Source of the DNA: Corynebacterium variabile
GTDB taxonomy: Bacteria > Actinomycetota > Actinomycetes > Mycobacteriales > Mycobacteriaceae
Direction of reading: 5' to 3'
Assembly (NCBI RefSeq): GCF_006539825.1
Contig: NZ_BJNT01000016.1
Span: forward strand, 1-64,000
Length of the DNA: 64,000 nt
Shown: positions 1 to 9,700 of the stretch, one piece after another
Layout of the letters: every line of letters starts with the position of its first letter
Position numbering within the stretch: position 1 is the stretch's first letter
Made by a program: the position numbers and the translations under genes
Notes under the pieces: generated by a model
The model's input: the letters and a program-made list of their open reading frames with translations, nothing else
The model's database searches: none
Told to the model about the DNA's origin: nothing

Positions 1-22
1 CAGATGAGAGGGGGTGGTTGTC

Positions 23-166
23 ATGGGGGACCCGCCATCCGGCGGCACTCCGGACGATCAGCCCGGTCACGATAAGCAAAACCTCGCCGACCAGGTCCTT
101 AAGTGGATTGCTGTGGCGAGCGGGGTCACAACGCTCGTGACCGACATCCCCGGGTGGTTCAGGTAG
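23..166 (+). CDS. small 47-residue protein, unknown function
   Basis: ATG at 23 follows a GAGAGGGGG ribosome-binding site by about 8 bases, and the frame runs 47 codons to TAG at 164. The N-terminal half is polar (MGDPPSGGTPDDQPGHDKQ) and the C-terminal half is mostly hydrophobic, with Trp residues (KWIAVASGVTTLV, ending PGWFR). An upstream in-frame TGA at 5 blocks any extension beyond a GTG at 14. A good intrinsic terminator follows 39 bases after the stop, which supports a real, separately terminated gene or the last gene of an operon starting before the window. Corynebacteria make small envelope channel peptides (PorA/PorH) of similar size, but I see no residue-level identity that would let me call it one. 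Confidence 0.45.
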   Translation: MGDPPSGGTPDDQPGHDKQNLADQVLKWIAVASGVTTLVTDIPGWFR

Positions 167-204
167 AAGCCTGAGCCGGAGAGGCCAGACTAGTTGTGTT
201 CGGG

Positions 205-243
205 CAACCCTGGTGGTGTTACCAGCACTACCGGGGTTGTTTT
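205..243 (+). terminator. intrinsic terminator after the 47-residue gene
   Basis: The arms CAACCCTGGTGGTG (205-218) and CACTACCGGGGTTG (226-239) pair over 14 positions with two imperfect pairs, and TTTT follows at 240-243. It is the only clear hairpin-plus-T-run terminator I see in the window. Confidence 0.72.
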
Positions 244-418
244 ATGTCGAGCGACGGGCGGATCACTCCGGGAGCCACTGAACAGGGACAATCGCAGCAA
301 CCGGACAGGACAGGCGCGAGGGGTCACCGCCCACTGATGGTCGGGAAAGGCCGGATGACGCCTCGTGGCCCTGTTAACCTCGGATTCACGATTCTGACTC
401 ACAAAAGGAGAACCGACT

Positions 419-628
419 ATGATCGAGCTGTACAACGCCTTCATCGATGTCGTCGTCCCGGCCCGGCTGAACCTCGTCAATGTCGAGCTCGACATCTTCG
501 ATGTCGCAGGCTCCGGTGGTGCCACCACCATGTTCCAGGACTACGTGAACAACACCGGCGGAAACACCTCGTTCTTCCACGAACGCCGCGCCGACATCGG
601 CGTGGCGCTTGAGCAGTTCCACCTCTGA
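419..628 (+). CDS. small 69-residue protein, unknown function
   Basis: ATG at 419 is preceded by an AAAAGGAG ribosome-binding site with an 8-base spacer, the best start signal in this stretch. The 69-residue product is acidic, rich in Val, Asn and Asp (for example LNLVNVELDIFDVAG), has a Gly/Thr/Asn-rich middle and ends in EQFHL. There is no signal peptide or obvious transmembrane helix. It sits 250 bases downstream of another small gene on the same strand. The size and pairing recall the small secreted channel peptides of corynebacteria (PorH/PorA), but this is only an analogy and I do not recognise a family. The longer reading frames overlapping 196-622 are antisense or out-of-frame and have no such start signal. 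Confidence 0.55.
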   Translation: MIELYNAFIDVVVPARLNLVNVELDIFDVAGSGGATTMFQDYVNNTGGNTSFFHERRADIGVALEQFHL

Positions 629-674
629 GTCACCTGACTGACCTCAGGGGAACGCTGGACTCCGGACGTACCCC

Positions 675-1862
675 TCATGCCCCACGGGAGTGCAGGGCGG
701 CAAGGTCGGCGTCATCCAGGGCCAGGCGGTAGCCACGCTTGTAGACCGTTTGGATCAGGTCCGGGGTCTCCAGCGCACTGCGCACCCGGGCGACCGCGAC
801 CTCCACGGCGCGTTCCGTGGTCTGCCCGTCGGCCCAACCCTCCGGCCGGCCACCGACCACACCAGAGGACAGTTCCTCGGCGATCTCTGACCGGGACAGC
901 ACCCGTCCCGGCCGGGCGGCCAGGATCCGCAGGACGTCCGACCCGGTGCGTCCCAACGCATGGAAGGTGCCGTCGAGAAGCGCACCACCGGTGCGGATGT
1001 GCAGCGGGCCGAAGGACGTGGCCGTCGCCGTGTCCGGGCCGGCCAGCTGGTTCACCGTCTCACGGACCAGTGCACCCAGCCGGTAGCGCTCCGGGACAAC
1101 CACGTCGAAGCCGCGGGTCCGCAGGGGAGCGGCGGCGATCGGACCCACCGCGCCGAACATGGTCCGCTCACCGGCGAGCTGACGGATCGCCGGCAGCGTC
1201 CCGATCCGCTCCGCGGTCTTCAGCCAGGCGCGGGCCCCCGGTGCAGAGGTGAACAGCACGGCGTCCACTGCGCCACCGGCGACCATGCCGGTCGTTCGTG
1301 CGACGAGATCGGGGTCCGGCGGTGGACCCCAGCGGTAGATCACCAGGCCACGGACCTCGGCACCGGCGTCCTGCAGGATCTGCTCCATCAACGGATCACC
1401 CTCGCCGTGGTGCTGGATGACGACCTTGGCGTCCCGCACGCCCTCGGCCAGCAGGAACTCCGTGATCTCGGCGGAGGTCTCGGTCTCCGCGACCCAGTCG
1501 ATGTCCAGGCCGACACCCTGGACCGCGCCGCGGGCCTTCGGGCCACGCACCAGGATCTGGGCGGCTTCAAGCGCGGCGAGGAGCTCCTCCTGGGAGCCGT
1601 CCTGCTCGGTGGCGTCCATCCAGCCGCGGAACCCCACACCCGTGGTGACGATGACGATGTCCGGCGGGTCGGCGATGATCCGGTGGGTGGCGTCCAGCAG
1701 CTCGGCGTCGTCGAAATGCGAGGTGATGGTCAGCGACGGGGCGACGGTGGTCTCCGCGCCGTGACGCTCCAGGGCGGTGGAGAACTCGCCCGAGCGGCGG
1801 TCCACCGGGAGCAGGATATTGCAGCCGTCGAGGGCGTGGGAAAGCTGACGCGCGCCGGTCAT
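675..1862 (-). CDS. HemD-like domain fused to winged-helix DNA-binding domain (regulator-type uroporphyrinogen-III synthase)
   Basis: The 395-residue product has a uroporphyrinogen-III synthase (HemD) fold region at about residues 10-260. An OmpR/PhoB-type winged helix follows at about 285-385, recognisable from TERAVEVAVARVRSAL and the typical end QTVYKRGYRL. This fusion is known in actinobacteria beside nitrite reductase genes (mycobacterial Rv0260c is the same type) and is usually annotated as a transcriptional regulator or HemD. The ATG at 1862 overlaps the stop of the siroheme synthase gene in an ATGA overlap, so the two are translationally coupled. The likely role is to sense a tetrapyrrole and regulate the siroheme/nitrite reductase genes, or to supply uroporphyrinogen III for siroheme. 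The sequence cannot tell which. Confidence 0.88.
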   Translation of the reverse strand: MTGARQLSHALDGCNILLPVDRRSGEFSTALERHGAETTVAPSLTITSHFDDAELLDATHRIIADPPDIVIVTTGVGFRGWMDATEQDGSQEELLAALEAAQILVRGPKARGAVQGVGLDIDWVAETETSAEITEFLLAEGVRDAKVVIQHHGEGDPLMEQILQDAGAEVRGLVIYRWGPPPDPDLVARTTGMVAGGAVDAVLFTSAPGARAWLKTAERIGTLPAIRQLAGERTMFGAVGPIAAAPLRTRGFDVVVPERYRLGALVRETVNQLAGPDTATATSFGPLHIRTGGALLDGTFHALGRTGSDVLRILAARPGRVLSRSEIAEELSSGVVGGRPEGWADGQTTERAVEVAVARVRSALETPDLIQTVYKRGYRLALDDADLAALHSRGA

Positions 1863-3163
1863 ACCGCCACCTCTTCGACAGTGGCGACAGTGGTGACGGT
1901 GGCGAACTGCTCGACGAGTGCGGCATCCAGCAGCCCCTCGCGAGCGTTCTCGCCGATGACGATCACCGCCGGATTCCGTACCCGCTCAGCCTCGGCGACC
2001 TCACCGATGGTGCCGAGGGTTCCGCGGACACAGCGCTGGTCAGCACGGTGGGCGCGCTCCACCACAGCCACCGGACGCTCCGGGGTGACCCCGGCGTCCA
2101 GAGCTGCAGCGGCGAAGGACGGCAGCATCGAGGTGCCCATGAGGACGACCACGGTGGTGGCGTCGTCATGGAGTGCCTCGAGCGTCGCGGGGCCGGGAAG
2201 TCGGTGACCATTCACAATATGCACAGTATCCGCTGTACCGCGGTGTGTCAGGGGTACCCCTGCCGATTGTGGCGCAGCGATCACAGAGGACACCCCGGGC
2301 ACCACCTCCACCGGCACACCGGCGGCCCGGCAGGCCAGGACCTCCTCACCACCACGCCCGAAGACGAAACAGTCACCGCCCTTGAGACGGGCGACCGTCA
2401 GACCCCGCTGCGCCCGGTCGACGAGGATCCGGTTGATCTCCTCCTGCGGCACCGGATGACGCCCCGGCGCCTTGCCGACATCGATGATCTCAACCCGGTC
2501 ACTGACCCAGCCCGGGAAACCCGTCGGACCGAGCCGGTCGTGCACGATCACATCAGCAGACTGCAGGACGCGCCGGGCACGCACCGTCATGAGGTCACGG
2601 GGTCCCGGGCCACCGCCGAGCAGGACCACGCGTCCTGCCGGAGGACGCACCGGGGCGGTCGGCAGTGCACTGGTGTCCAGCATCTCCTGGAGCCGGTCAC
2701 GGACCTTCACCACACGACGAGGGTCCGGGGTGCCGGTGGAGACCACACCTAGCGTGACCCCGTCAACTGAATCCTCGGTGGCCTGGGCGGCCAGCCGGGC
2801 GGAACCGTCGGGGGCGTGGCCGGCGTCCACACACCAGATGCGCAGTCGGTCAGCCGCGGCGGCGACCTCGGCGTCGACCACATCGACACCGGTGGCGGTG
2901 TGGATCAGCCAGGCACCGTCGAGGTCGGACTCGCGGTAGCGACGCGGGATCCAGGTCACCGCTGGGACGCGGCCGGAACTGTCGGTCTCCTCGGCGAGGC
3001 TGTCGAGCAGTCCGACCATGGTGTCCGAGAGTCGCGGGGCCACGATGCGCAGTACCGCGCCGGCGTCCCGCAGTCTCGCCGCGCGGCGGGCGGTGACATC
3101 ACCGCCGCCGACGAGAACGACAAGGCGGTCGCGGACATCGAGTCCGGTCATCAGAGCAGTCAT
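1859..3163 (-). CDS. cysG: siroheme synthase, precorrin-2 dehydrogenase/ferrochelatase fused to uroporphyrinogen-III C-methyltransferase
   Basis: This is a cytosolic enzyme making siroheme, the cofactor of NirB, from uroporphyrinogen III. The 434 residues divide in two. An N-terminal NAD-binding oxidase/chelatase has LVVLVGGGDVTARRAARL near residue 14. A C-terminal SAM-dependent methyltransferase (SUMT) starts with VVLLGGGPGPRDLMTVRA near residue 190, and continues with VIVHDRLG and LKGGDCFVFGRGGEE. The ATG at 3163 has a GGAGGAAC ribosome-binding site 5 bases before it. The order of domains is that of enterobacterial CysG. The gene lies downstream of nirD and overlaps the HemD-like regulator gene, so it probably serves nitrite assimilation. 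Confidence 0.92.
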   Translation of the reverse strand: MTALMTGLDVRDRLVVLVGGGDVTARRAARLRDAGAVLRIVAPRLSDTMVGLLDSLAEETDSSGRVPAVTWIPRRYRESDLDGAWLIHTATGVDVVDAEVAAAADRLRIWCVDAGHAPDGSARLAAQATEDSVDGVTLGVVSTGTPDPRRVVKVRDRLQEMLDTSALPTAPVRPPAGRVVLLGGGPGPRDLMTVRARRVLQSADVIVHDRLGPTGFPGWVSDRVEIIDVGKAPGRHPVPQEEINRILVDRAQRGLTVARLKGGDCFVFGRGGEEVLACRAAGVPVEVVPGVSSVIAAPQSAGVPLTHRGTADTVHIVNGHRLPGPATLEALHDDATTVVVLMGTSMLPSFAAAALDAGVTPERPVAVVERAHRADQRCVRGTLGTIGEVAEAERVRNPAVIVIGENAREGLLDAALVEQFATVTTVATVEEVAV

Positions 3164-3314
3164 GGTGTTCCTCCGGGGTCATCGGGTGGATCGTCATCTA
3201 TGAAGGTAGAAACACCGGATTTCCGGTCACTGTCCCCTCGGCTACAGCGCGGGGTCATTTTCCACACACCCGAAACGCGGGGCGTGTGAGATTCTCGAAC
3301 AGGGGCTGCGGGAT

Positions 3315-3689
3315 TCAGCAGCGCACGAGGATCCGGCCCCCGGACGTCTCCACCGGGTAGACCGCGAGGCGGTGGTCGGCGTCCTCCAGGGAATGCCCGT
3401 CGGACAGACTGAAACGCTGCTTGAGCAGCGGGGACGCCACGGTCGGCTCGCCGTCGACCTCGCCGACGATGCCGCGGGAGATGACCGCGGCACCGGAATA
3501 CGGGTCGATGTTGGAGACCGCGAAGACGGTCGAGTCGGGCATGCGTCCGGCGCGGTCCGGCTCGCCGGTGGGGACGCGGAACAGGGCGATCTGGGTGCCG
3601 TCGGGCAGCAGGACGCCGGCGCCGAGGTTCTCCTCGAGTTCCTCGGCACGACAGACGGTGAAGGTACGGGTGGCGGTGGTGACGGTCAT
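3315..3689 (-). CDS. nirD: assimilatory nitrite reductase, small subunit
   Basis: The 124-residue protein is of the NirD type: a Rieske-like beta fold that lacks the Cys/His iron-sulfur ligands of true Rieske proteins (the only cysteines are in FTVCRAEE and the C-terminal RC). Family features are FAVSNIDPYSGAAVISRGIVG and the end AVYPVETSGGRILVRC. It begins 11 bases after nirB on the same strand, with a GGAGG site before the ATG at 3689, so the two are cotranscribed. NirD is the accessory subunit of the NADH-dependent NirBD enzyme that reduces nitrite to ammonium. A 151-base gap separates it from cysG. Confidence 0.92.
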   Translation of the reverse strand: MTVTTATRTFTVCRAEELEENLGAGVLLPDGTQIALFRVPTGEPDRAGRMPDSTVFAVSNIDPYSGAAVISRGIVGEVDGEPTVASPLLKQRFSLSDGHSLEDADHRLAVYPVETSGGRILVRC

Positions 3690-3700
3690 GGGGTGCCTCC

Positions 3701-6289
3701 TCAGGCAGCGGTGGTCGGGGTGGGGGATGCGGTACGGATGCCGGGCAGCGGCAGCGGGACCTTACGGCCGTCCTGCTGCCCGAACCGGATGGTCGGGTCG
3801 GGGGAATCGGGGGCGTTGACGAAGGAGACGAAGCGACGCAGCTTCTCCGGGTCCTCGAGGACGGCGGCCCATTCGTCGGTGTAGTCCTCGACGTGGCGGG
3901 CCATGAACTCCTCCAGGTCCGCGGCGATGCCGAGGGAATCCTCGCAGACCACCTCGCGGATGTGGTCGAGCCCGCCCTCGGTCGCCTCCACCCACGCCGC
4001 GGTGCGCTGCAGGCGGTCGGCGGTGCGGACGTAGAAGCCGAGGAAGCGGTCGATGTAGCTGATCAGCGTCTCCTCGTCGAGGTCCGCGGCGAGCAGTTCG
4101 GCATGACGCGGCGTCGCGCCACCGTTACCGGCGACATAGAGGTTCCAGCCGTGTTCCGTGGCGATGACGCCGATGTCCTTGCCGCGGGCCTCCGCGCACT
4201 CGCGGGCGCAGCCGGAGACACCCATCTTGAGCTTGTGCGGACTGCGCAGGCCGCGGTAGCGCAGCTCCAGGTCCACGGCCAGACGGACCGAATCCTGCTG
4301 GCCGTAGCGGCACCAGTCGGTACCCACGCAGCTCTTCACCGCGCGCAGTGACTTGCCGTAGGCCTGGCCGGACTCCATGCCGGCGTCCACCAGCCTGCGC
4401 CAGATGTCCGGGAGCTGGTCGACGCGGGCGCCGAACATGTCGATGCGCTGGGCGCCGGTGACCTTGACGTAGAGGTCGAAGTCGCGGGCGATCTCACCGA
4501 CGACGATGAGCTGCTCCGGGGTGACCTGGCCACCGGGCATCCGCGGGACGACCGAGTAGGAGCCGTTGCGCTGGATATTGGCGAGGAAGCGGTCGTTCGA
4601 GTCCTGCAGGGCGGCGTGGCCGTCGTCGAGGACGTGGTGGGAGGTGTCGAGGGTGGCGAAGATGGACGCCATCGTCGGCTTGCAGATCTCGCAGCCGTGG
4701 CCGGTGCCGAAGCGGCGGATGAACCGGGGGAAGTCGCGGATCCGGGTGGCGGCCGCGCACTGGAAGAGCTCCTCGCGGGACTGCCGGAAGTGGGCGCACA
4801 GAGACTTGTCCTGTTCCACGCCCTCGGCGTCCAGCAACTGACCGAGCAGACCGACACAGGACCCGCAGCTCGTGCCCGCCTTGGTGCAGGTCTTCAGGTC
4901 GGCGACCGAGCACGCGCCGTCGGTGATCGCCTCGCGGATGTCCCCCTTGGTCACGGCGTTGCAGGAGCAGATCTGGGCGGCGTCCGGCAGGGCACTGACG
5001 CCGACTGCCGGGGCGTCCCCGCCGGCAGGGGTGAGGAAGGACATCGGGTTCGGCAGCTCCTCACCGACCATCGGGCGCAGCATCGCGTACGCCTGGGCGT
5101 CACCGACGAGGACGCCACCGAGAAGTGTCGAGCCGGTCCGGTCCATCACGAGCTTGCCGTAGGTGCCGTTGACCGGGTCATTGACGGTCAGCGGACGCGC
5201 GCCCTCGGTGGTGGCGTGGGCGTCACCGAAGCTGGCGACATCGACTCCGAGCAGCTTGAGCTTCGTGGACATGTCCGGGTTCTCGAAGGCGGTGGCGGTG
5301 CGCCCCGTGATCCGGTCGGCGACGATTTCCGCGGTGGTGTAGCCGGGGGCGACGAGGCCGTAGCAGACCCCGTCGACCGCGGCGCACTCGCCGACGGCGC
5401 TGATGTGCGGGTCTGTCGTCTGGCACAGACGGTCGGTGAGGATGCCGCCGCGTGGTGCCTTGGGCAGCGGTTCCGGGGTGGCGTTGTCCGCGAGAGCGTC
5501 GATCGGGCGGACGCCGGTGGCGAAGACGACGACATCGACGGTCAGCTCGGCGATGGTCGGGTCGGTCGGGGCGGGCTGGCCGGGAGCGGGGACGGGGGAG
5601 GAGAGGGTGAGCGTGAGGTTGTCCCGCTCCGCTGATTCGGCGATGTGCTCGGTGCCGGTGTCGACGTGGATCTCCACTCCGAGTTCGTTGATCTTCTCCG
5701 CCAGCAGGACGCCACCGTCAGCGTCCACCTGGATGGGCATCAGACGAGGGGAACGTTCGATGATGTGGGGCTTCGCGCCGAGCAGCTTGAGCGCGTTGGC
5801 GGCTTCCAGGCCGAGCAGGCCACCGCCGATGACGGCACCGACAGGTTCGCGGCCGGTGGACCGGGCGTCCTCGATGATGCGTCGGATGTCGTCGAGGTCG
5901 TCGAGGGTGCGGTAGACCGTGCAGCCGGGCAGGTCGTGGCCGGGGATCGGCGGGACCCACGCGTAGGAGCCGGTGGCGAGGACGAGGTGGTCGTAGGAGA
6001 CGATGTCACCGTTGTCGCATCCGACGGTGCGGGCGTCCCGGTCGATGCCGGTGGCCTGTGCGTGCACGATGTCAACGTGCTCCGGCAGATCCGACATCTC
6101 GAGCAGGGAACGGTCCCAGGAGGAGACGTAACTGGAGAGGGCGACGCGGTCGTAGGCGTGGCACTTTTCGCCGGAGATCACGGTGATGCGGGCATTCGGG
6201 TCGCGGTCGAGGAGCTCGGTGGCGGTACGGTGGCCGACCATGCCGAAGCCGACGATGACGGTGTGGGGTGCTGCAGTCGTTGTGGTCAT
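3701..6289 (-). CDS. nirB: assimilatory nitrite reductase [NAD(P)H], large subunit
   Basis: NirB reduces nitrite to ammonium with electrons from NAD(P)H in the cytosol. From ATG 6289 it is 862 residues, close to the usual 850. Visible domains are an FAD site (TVIVGFGMVGHRTA, residues 9-22), an NAD site (GAVIGGGLLGLEAANAL, near 150), a BFD-type 2Fe-2S domain (ICSCNAVTKGD with TCTKAGTSCGSC, about 437-480), and siroheme/4Fe-4S ligands KSCVGTDWC near 653 and SGCARECAE near 693. An upstream in-frame extension to 6388 is possible but has no start signal. I chose ATG 6289 because TAACGT lies 7 bases upstream (6297-6302), which suggests a leaderless mRNA. nirD and cysG follow on the same strand. Confidence 0.95.
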   Translation of the reverse strand: MTTTTAAPHTVIVGFGMVGHRTATELLDRDPNARITVISGEKCHAYDRVALSSYVSSWDRSLLEMSDLPEHVDIVHAQATGIDRDARTVGCDNGDIVSYDHLVLATGSYAWVPPIPGHDLPGCTVYRTLDDLDDIRRIIEDARSTGREPVGAVIGGGLLGLEAANALKLLGAKPHIIERSPRLMPIQVDADGGVLLAEKINELGVEIHVDTGTEHIAESAERDNLTLTLSSPVPAPGQPAPTDPTIAELTVDVVVFATGVRPIDALADNATPEPLPKAPRGGILTDRLCQTTDPHISAVGECAAVDGVCYGLVAPGYTTAEIVADRITGRTATAFENPDMSTKLKLLGVDVASFGDAHATTEGARPLTVNDPVNGTYGKLVMDRTGSTLLGGVLVGDAQAYAMLRPMVGEELPNPMSFLTPAGGDAPAVGVSALPDAAQICSCNAVTKGDIREAITDGACSVADLKTCTKAGTSCGSCVGLLGQLLDAEGVEQDKSLCAHFRQSREELFQCAAATRIRDFPRFIRRFGTGHGCEICKPTMASIFATLDTSHHVLDDGHAALQDSNDRFLANIQRNGSYSVVPRMPGGQVTPEQLIVVGEIARDFDLYVKVTGAQRIDMFGARVDQLPDIWRRLVDAGMESGQAYGKSLRAVKSCVGTDWCRYGQQDSVRLAVDLELRYRGLRSPHKLKMGVSGCARECAEARGKDIGVIATEHGWNLYVAGNGGATPRHAELLAADLDEETLISYIDRFLGFYVRTADRLQRTAAWVEATEGGLDHIREVVCEDSLGIAADLEEFMARHVEDYTDEWAAVLEDPEKLRRFVSFVNAPDSPDPTIRFGQQDGRKVPLPLPGIRTASPTPTTAA

Positions 6290-6296
6290 GACATGA

Positions 6297-6302
6297 ACGT
6301 TA
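6297..6302 (-). promoter_or_regulatory. putative -10 box of leaderless nirB transcript
   Basis: TAACGT on the minus strand ends exactly 7 bases before the nirB ATG at 6289. There is no Shine-Dalgarno between it and the start. The same TAnnnT-N6-8-start geometry recurs before at least a dozen other genes of the window. No convincing -35 is visible, so an activator is likely. Confidence 0.5.
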
Positions 6303-6498
6303 AGTCTCTCTTGGCGACATCGACACTGGTGAGCGCACTGTTTTACGGTCGGTTCACGGTGGGGTCGTGGGTGGGGGAACTCGGACACCTCGCTGAAACA
6401 CGGCGTCCCTGGAGGAAATATGGCGTGCTGCGGTGCACTCTGGCCTTGTCTCCGGGCCTCCGTTCCCTGCTCTGTCGTTCGCTGGGCCTCCAGTCCCG

Positions 6499-6582
6499 TG
6501 CAGCATGTCTGCGTCAGGCACGAATCCGGGATTCCGTGCCACGAAAGTCATGAATTGTGCCTGCCGCAGACATGAAGCCCAC
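6499..6582. repeat. dispersed intergenic palindromic repeat R2, copy 1
   Basis: The inverted arms CATGTCTGCGTCAGGCAC (6504-6521) and GTGCCTGCCGCAGACATG (6557-6574) match at 17 of 18 positions and enclose about 35 bases containing GAATCCGGGATTC and TGCCAC. Related copies lie at 12437-12520 and 45637-45717. It sits in the nearly 500-base gap between nirB and the nitrate reductase gene, next to repeat R1. Confidence 0.85.
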
Positions 6583-6618
6583 TGGGTGGGTGAATGATCC
6601 GGTATCACTGTGTCCCGC

Positions 6619-6722
6619 GTGAAGCTGCCAGTACGCAGGTGCGGCCCGTGAAGCTGCCAGTACGCAGGTGCGGAATTCAGGTACCTGATTTCCGTCTCTG
6701 CGTACTGGTAGCGACAGTGAAG
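6619..6722. repeat. dispersed intergenic palindromic repeat R1, copy 1, with partial tandem duplication
   Basis: The core 6657-6708 is a long palindrome: CCAGTACGCAG (6657-6667) pairs with CTGCGTACTGG (6698-6708) around a TTCAGGTACCTGA centre. The tail TAGCGACAGTGAAG follows. The left end (GTGAAGCTGCCAGTACGCAG and six more bases) occurs twice, at 6619-6644 and 6648-6673, a 29-base tandem duplication unique to this copy. Other copies are at 30482-30565 and 57621-57682. The rest of the 6290-6786 gap holds R2 copy 1 and nothing else I can identify. Confidence 0.85.
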
Positions 6723-6786
6723 CCACGTCGGTTCTGGTAGCTGCGGCAGTAGGGCGGTGGGCCCTTGCAACCCGGAGCAGCACGCG

Positions 6787-9700
6787 TCAGTACACGTCAC
6801 GCACGTAGCGCTTCTCCGCCGAGAGCTGCGCGATGAATTCACCGGCCGCCGTCTCGTCCATGGCGCCCTGTTCGGCGACGATCTGCCGCAGCGTCCGGTC
6901 GACATCGGTGGCCATCCGGGCGGCGTCCCCGCAGACGTAGAGGTGTGCGCCGCGCCCGATCCACTCCCACAGCTCCCCGGCATGACGCCGCATCCGGTCC
7001 TGCACGTACACCCGCTCGGAGGTGTCGCGGGAGAAGGCTGTCGATAGGCGGGTCAGCGTCCCGTCGTTGCGCAGGCCGTTGAGTTCCTCGCGGTAGAGGA
7101 AGTCGGTGGCCTCGTGCCGCTCGCCGTAGAACAGCCAGTTCTCGCCGGTCGCGCCCGCGTGGCGTCGGTCCTGGAGGAATCCGCGGAACGGGGCGATGCC
7201 GGTGCCCGGGCCGATCATGATCATCGGGGCGTCGGCCTGCTCGGGCGGTCCGAAGCTCCGGTTCGGGGAGATGAACAGCCTCACCTCGTCACCGGACGCC
7301 AGATCGGCGAGCCACCCGGAGCTCACACCGCGGCGCCGGTGGCCTTCGGTGCTCGTGAAGTCGACGGTCGAGACGGTGATCTCCACCCGCCCCGGATCAC
7401 TCAGCGGCGACGACGAGATCGAGTACAGCCGCGGACGCAGCGGTGACAGTACCTCCAACCATGACTCGGCCGGCACCGTCACCGGGTAGGACGCCAGGAC
7501 GTCGCACAACTGCCGGCCGTGGGCGTACTCCCGCAGGGCCGCGGGATCGTCGGTGAGGGACCCGAGACCCGACCCGGGGTGCTGGGCATGGATGAGCCGC
7601 AGCACCGCCGGGGTGATCGCGGTGATGTCGAGCTCCCCTGTGAGGGTGTTGATGAGGTCGTCGGTGGCGGAGGAGTTGAGGCCGGTACGGGCGAGGAACT
7701 CCTCGACGACGGCAGACCGGTTGCGGGGCCAGATGCCCAGGGCATCGCCGGCGGAGTAGGTGAGGGTGTCGGCTGGCAGCTCGAAGGCGTAGCGGCGGAC
7801 CTCCCGGCCGGTGGAGACCGGGTCGCCGCTGGTCAGACGGGTGGATTCGAGCAGGCGGGTGGGCAGCGGGTTCTTGCGGGACCAGGTGGGGGACGCGGGA
7901 GTCGGGGTGGCGGGTGCAACGTCCCCGTCAGCCAGTTCCTCAGCGACCGCGGCGAGCCAGGCGGACGCGGCGTCTTCGAAATCGGGTTCGCAGGAGCCCC
8001 GCGGGGCGAGCAGCTGTGCACCGAGGCCGGTGAGTCGCTCCTCGAGTCGCCGGGCAAAGCCGCAGAAGTCGGCGTAGGAGGAGTCGCCGAAACCGAGCAC
8101 CGCGCAGCGCAGATCGTCCAGCTCAGACTGCTGCGAGAGGGAGTCCCACAGGGCAGTGGCGTTGTCCGGTGCCTCGCCGTCGCCGGTGGACGCCACGACG
8201 AAGAGCACCGTGCCGGTGAGCTCGGCCGGGGTGACGCTGTCCGCGCAGCGCTCCTGCGCCGGAATGCCGGACGCCGTGAGCGCGGCCACCAGGTCGGGGA
8301 CGTACTCCTCGACGGTGCCGGTCTGGGAGGCCCAGACCACGGTCACGGGCGATTGGCCGGGGTGCTGCTCAGGGGCAGAAGCAGGCGACACCGCCAGCGG
8401 CACCCGGGCGAAGAGTCCGGAGAAGACGCCGTCGACCCATGCCCGGTGCGGCTCGGTCAGCGGCGCATGGGCAGGGACCGTGGGCACAGCATCCGTCGGC
8501 GGGGCGAGGGTGAGGGCGTGGACCATGCCGTCGAGCCAGGCGCGTTCGGCCACCGTCCAGTCAGCGGTCGGGGCGGCGGCGAGAACGGTGGGCAGGTCGG
8601 GCATGTCGGGCAGGTCCTGCCGGTCGGGCACAGCATTCTCCTCGGGGACGGCGGCGGGCACGGGCACGGCAGTCAGCGCCACCGCACAGGCCTTGAACTC
8701 GGGCTGCAGGGACTCAGGGTCCACGGCGTCACTGGTCACCTCGTTGACCGGGGTGTCCGCGAAATGCATGGGGATGAAGCAGGTGCCGGGCACGATGTCT
8801 TCACTGACCAGCGCCGGAGCGGTCACGGCACCACGCCGCGACCGAACCTCGACCGGATCACCGTCCGCCACGCCGAGGCCCGCGGCGTCCACCGGATGGA
8901 TCTGCACGAAACTCGACGGATTCAGCTTCATCAGCTTGTTCACCCGCCCGGTCTTCGTCATCGTGTGCCACTGGTGCGGCAGCCGACCGGTGGTCAACAC
9001 CAGCGGAAACTCGTCGTCCGGCGTCTCAGCCGGCGGCAACCACGGTCGGGCGTGGAACCGCGCGCGCCGGGTCGGGGTGGGGAAGGCGAGCCGCGGCACC
9101 TCACCCGACCCGGTGACGAACAGGTCCTGACTGACCCCGTCATTGAGGTAGCGCACCGGATTGCGCTCACCCGCGCCGGGAGCGGCCGGCCACTGCACCG
9201 GACCCTGGCGCAGCCGCTCATGGTCGACTCCCCGCAGGTCCCAGCCCGTCCTCGGATTGTGGAACCGGCGGATCTCGTCGAAGACCTCGGAAGCGGTGGC
9301 GAAGTCGAACCCGGAGAAGCCCATGGCACGGGCGACCCGGCAGATCAGTTCCCAGTCCGGCAGGGCGTCACCCGGGGAGTCCAGCAGGGGAGAGGTGAGC
9401 GTGAGGTTGCGCTCGGAGTTCACCATCACCCCGTCTGTTTCGGACCACAGTGCGGCGGGCAGCACGATGTCGGCATGCTCCGCGGTGGCGGTGCCGGCGT
9501 AGGCGTCCTGCACGACGACGCACTCCGCGGCGTCCAGCGCCTGGGCGACCGCGGTCCCGTTCGCCATGGAGGACGCCGGGTTCGAGCAGATCACCCACAG
9601 TGCCCTGACCCCGGAGACCTCGGATTCCTTGAGCGCGCGGAAGAGATCCACGGTCCCGGAGCCGCACCTTTCGTGCAACGTCCCGGCGGGCAGGTCCCAG

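Noticed and set aside
4616..5635. A 339-codon plus-strand frame
   Set aside because: It is antisense to nirB, which has all catalytic motifs on the minus strand.
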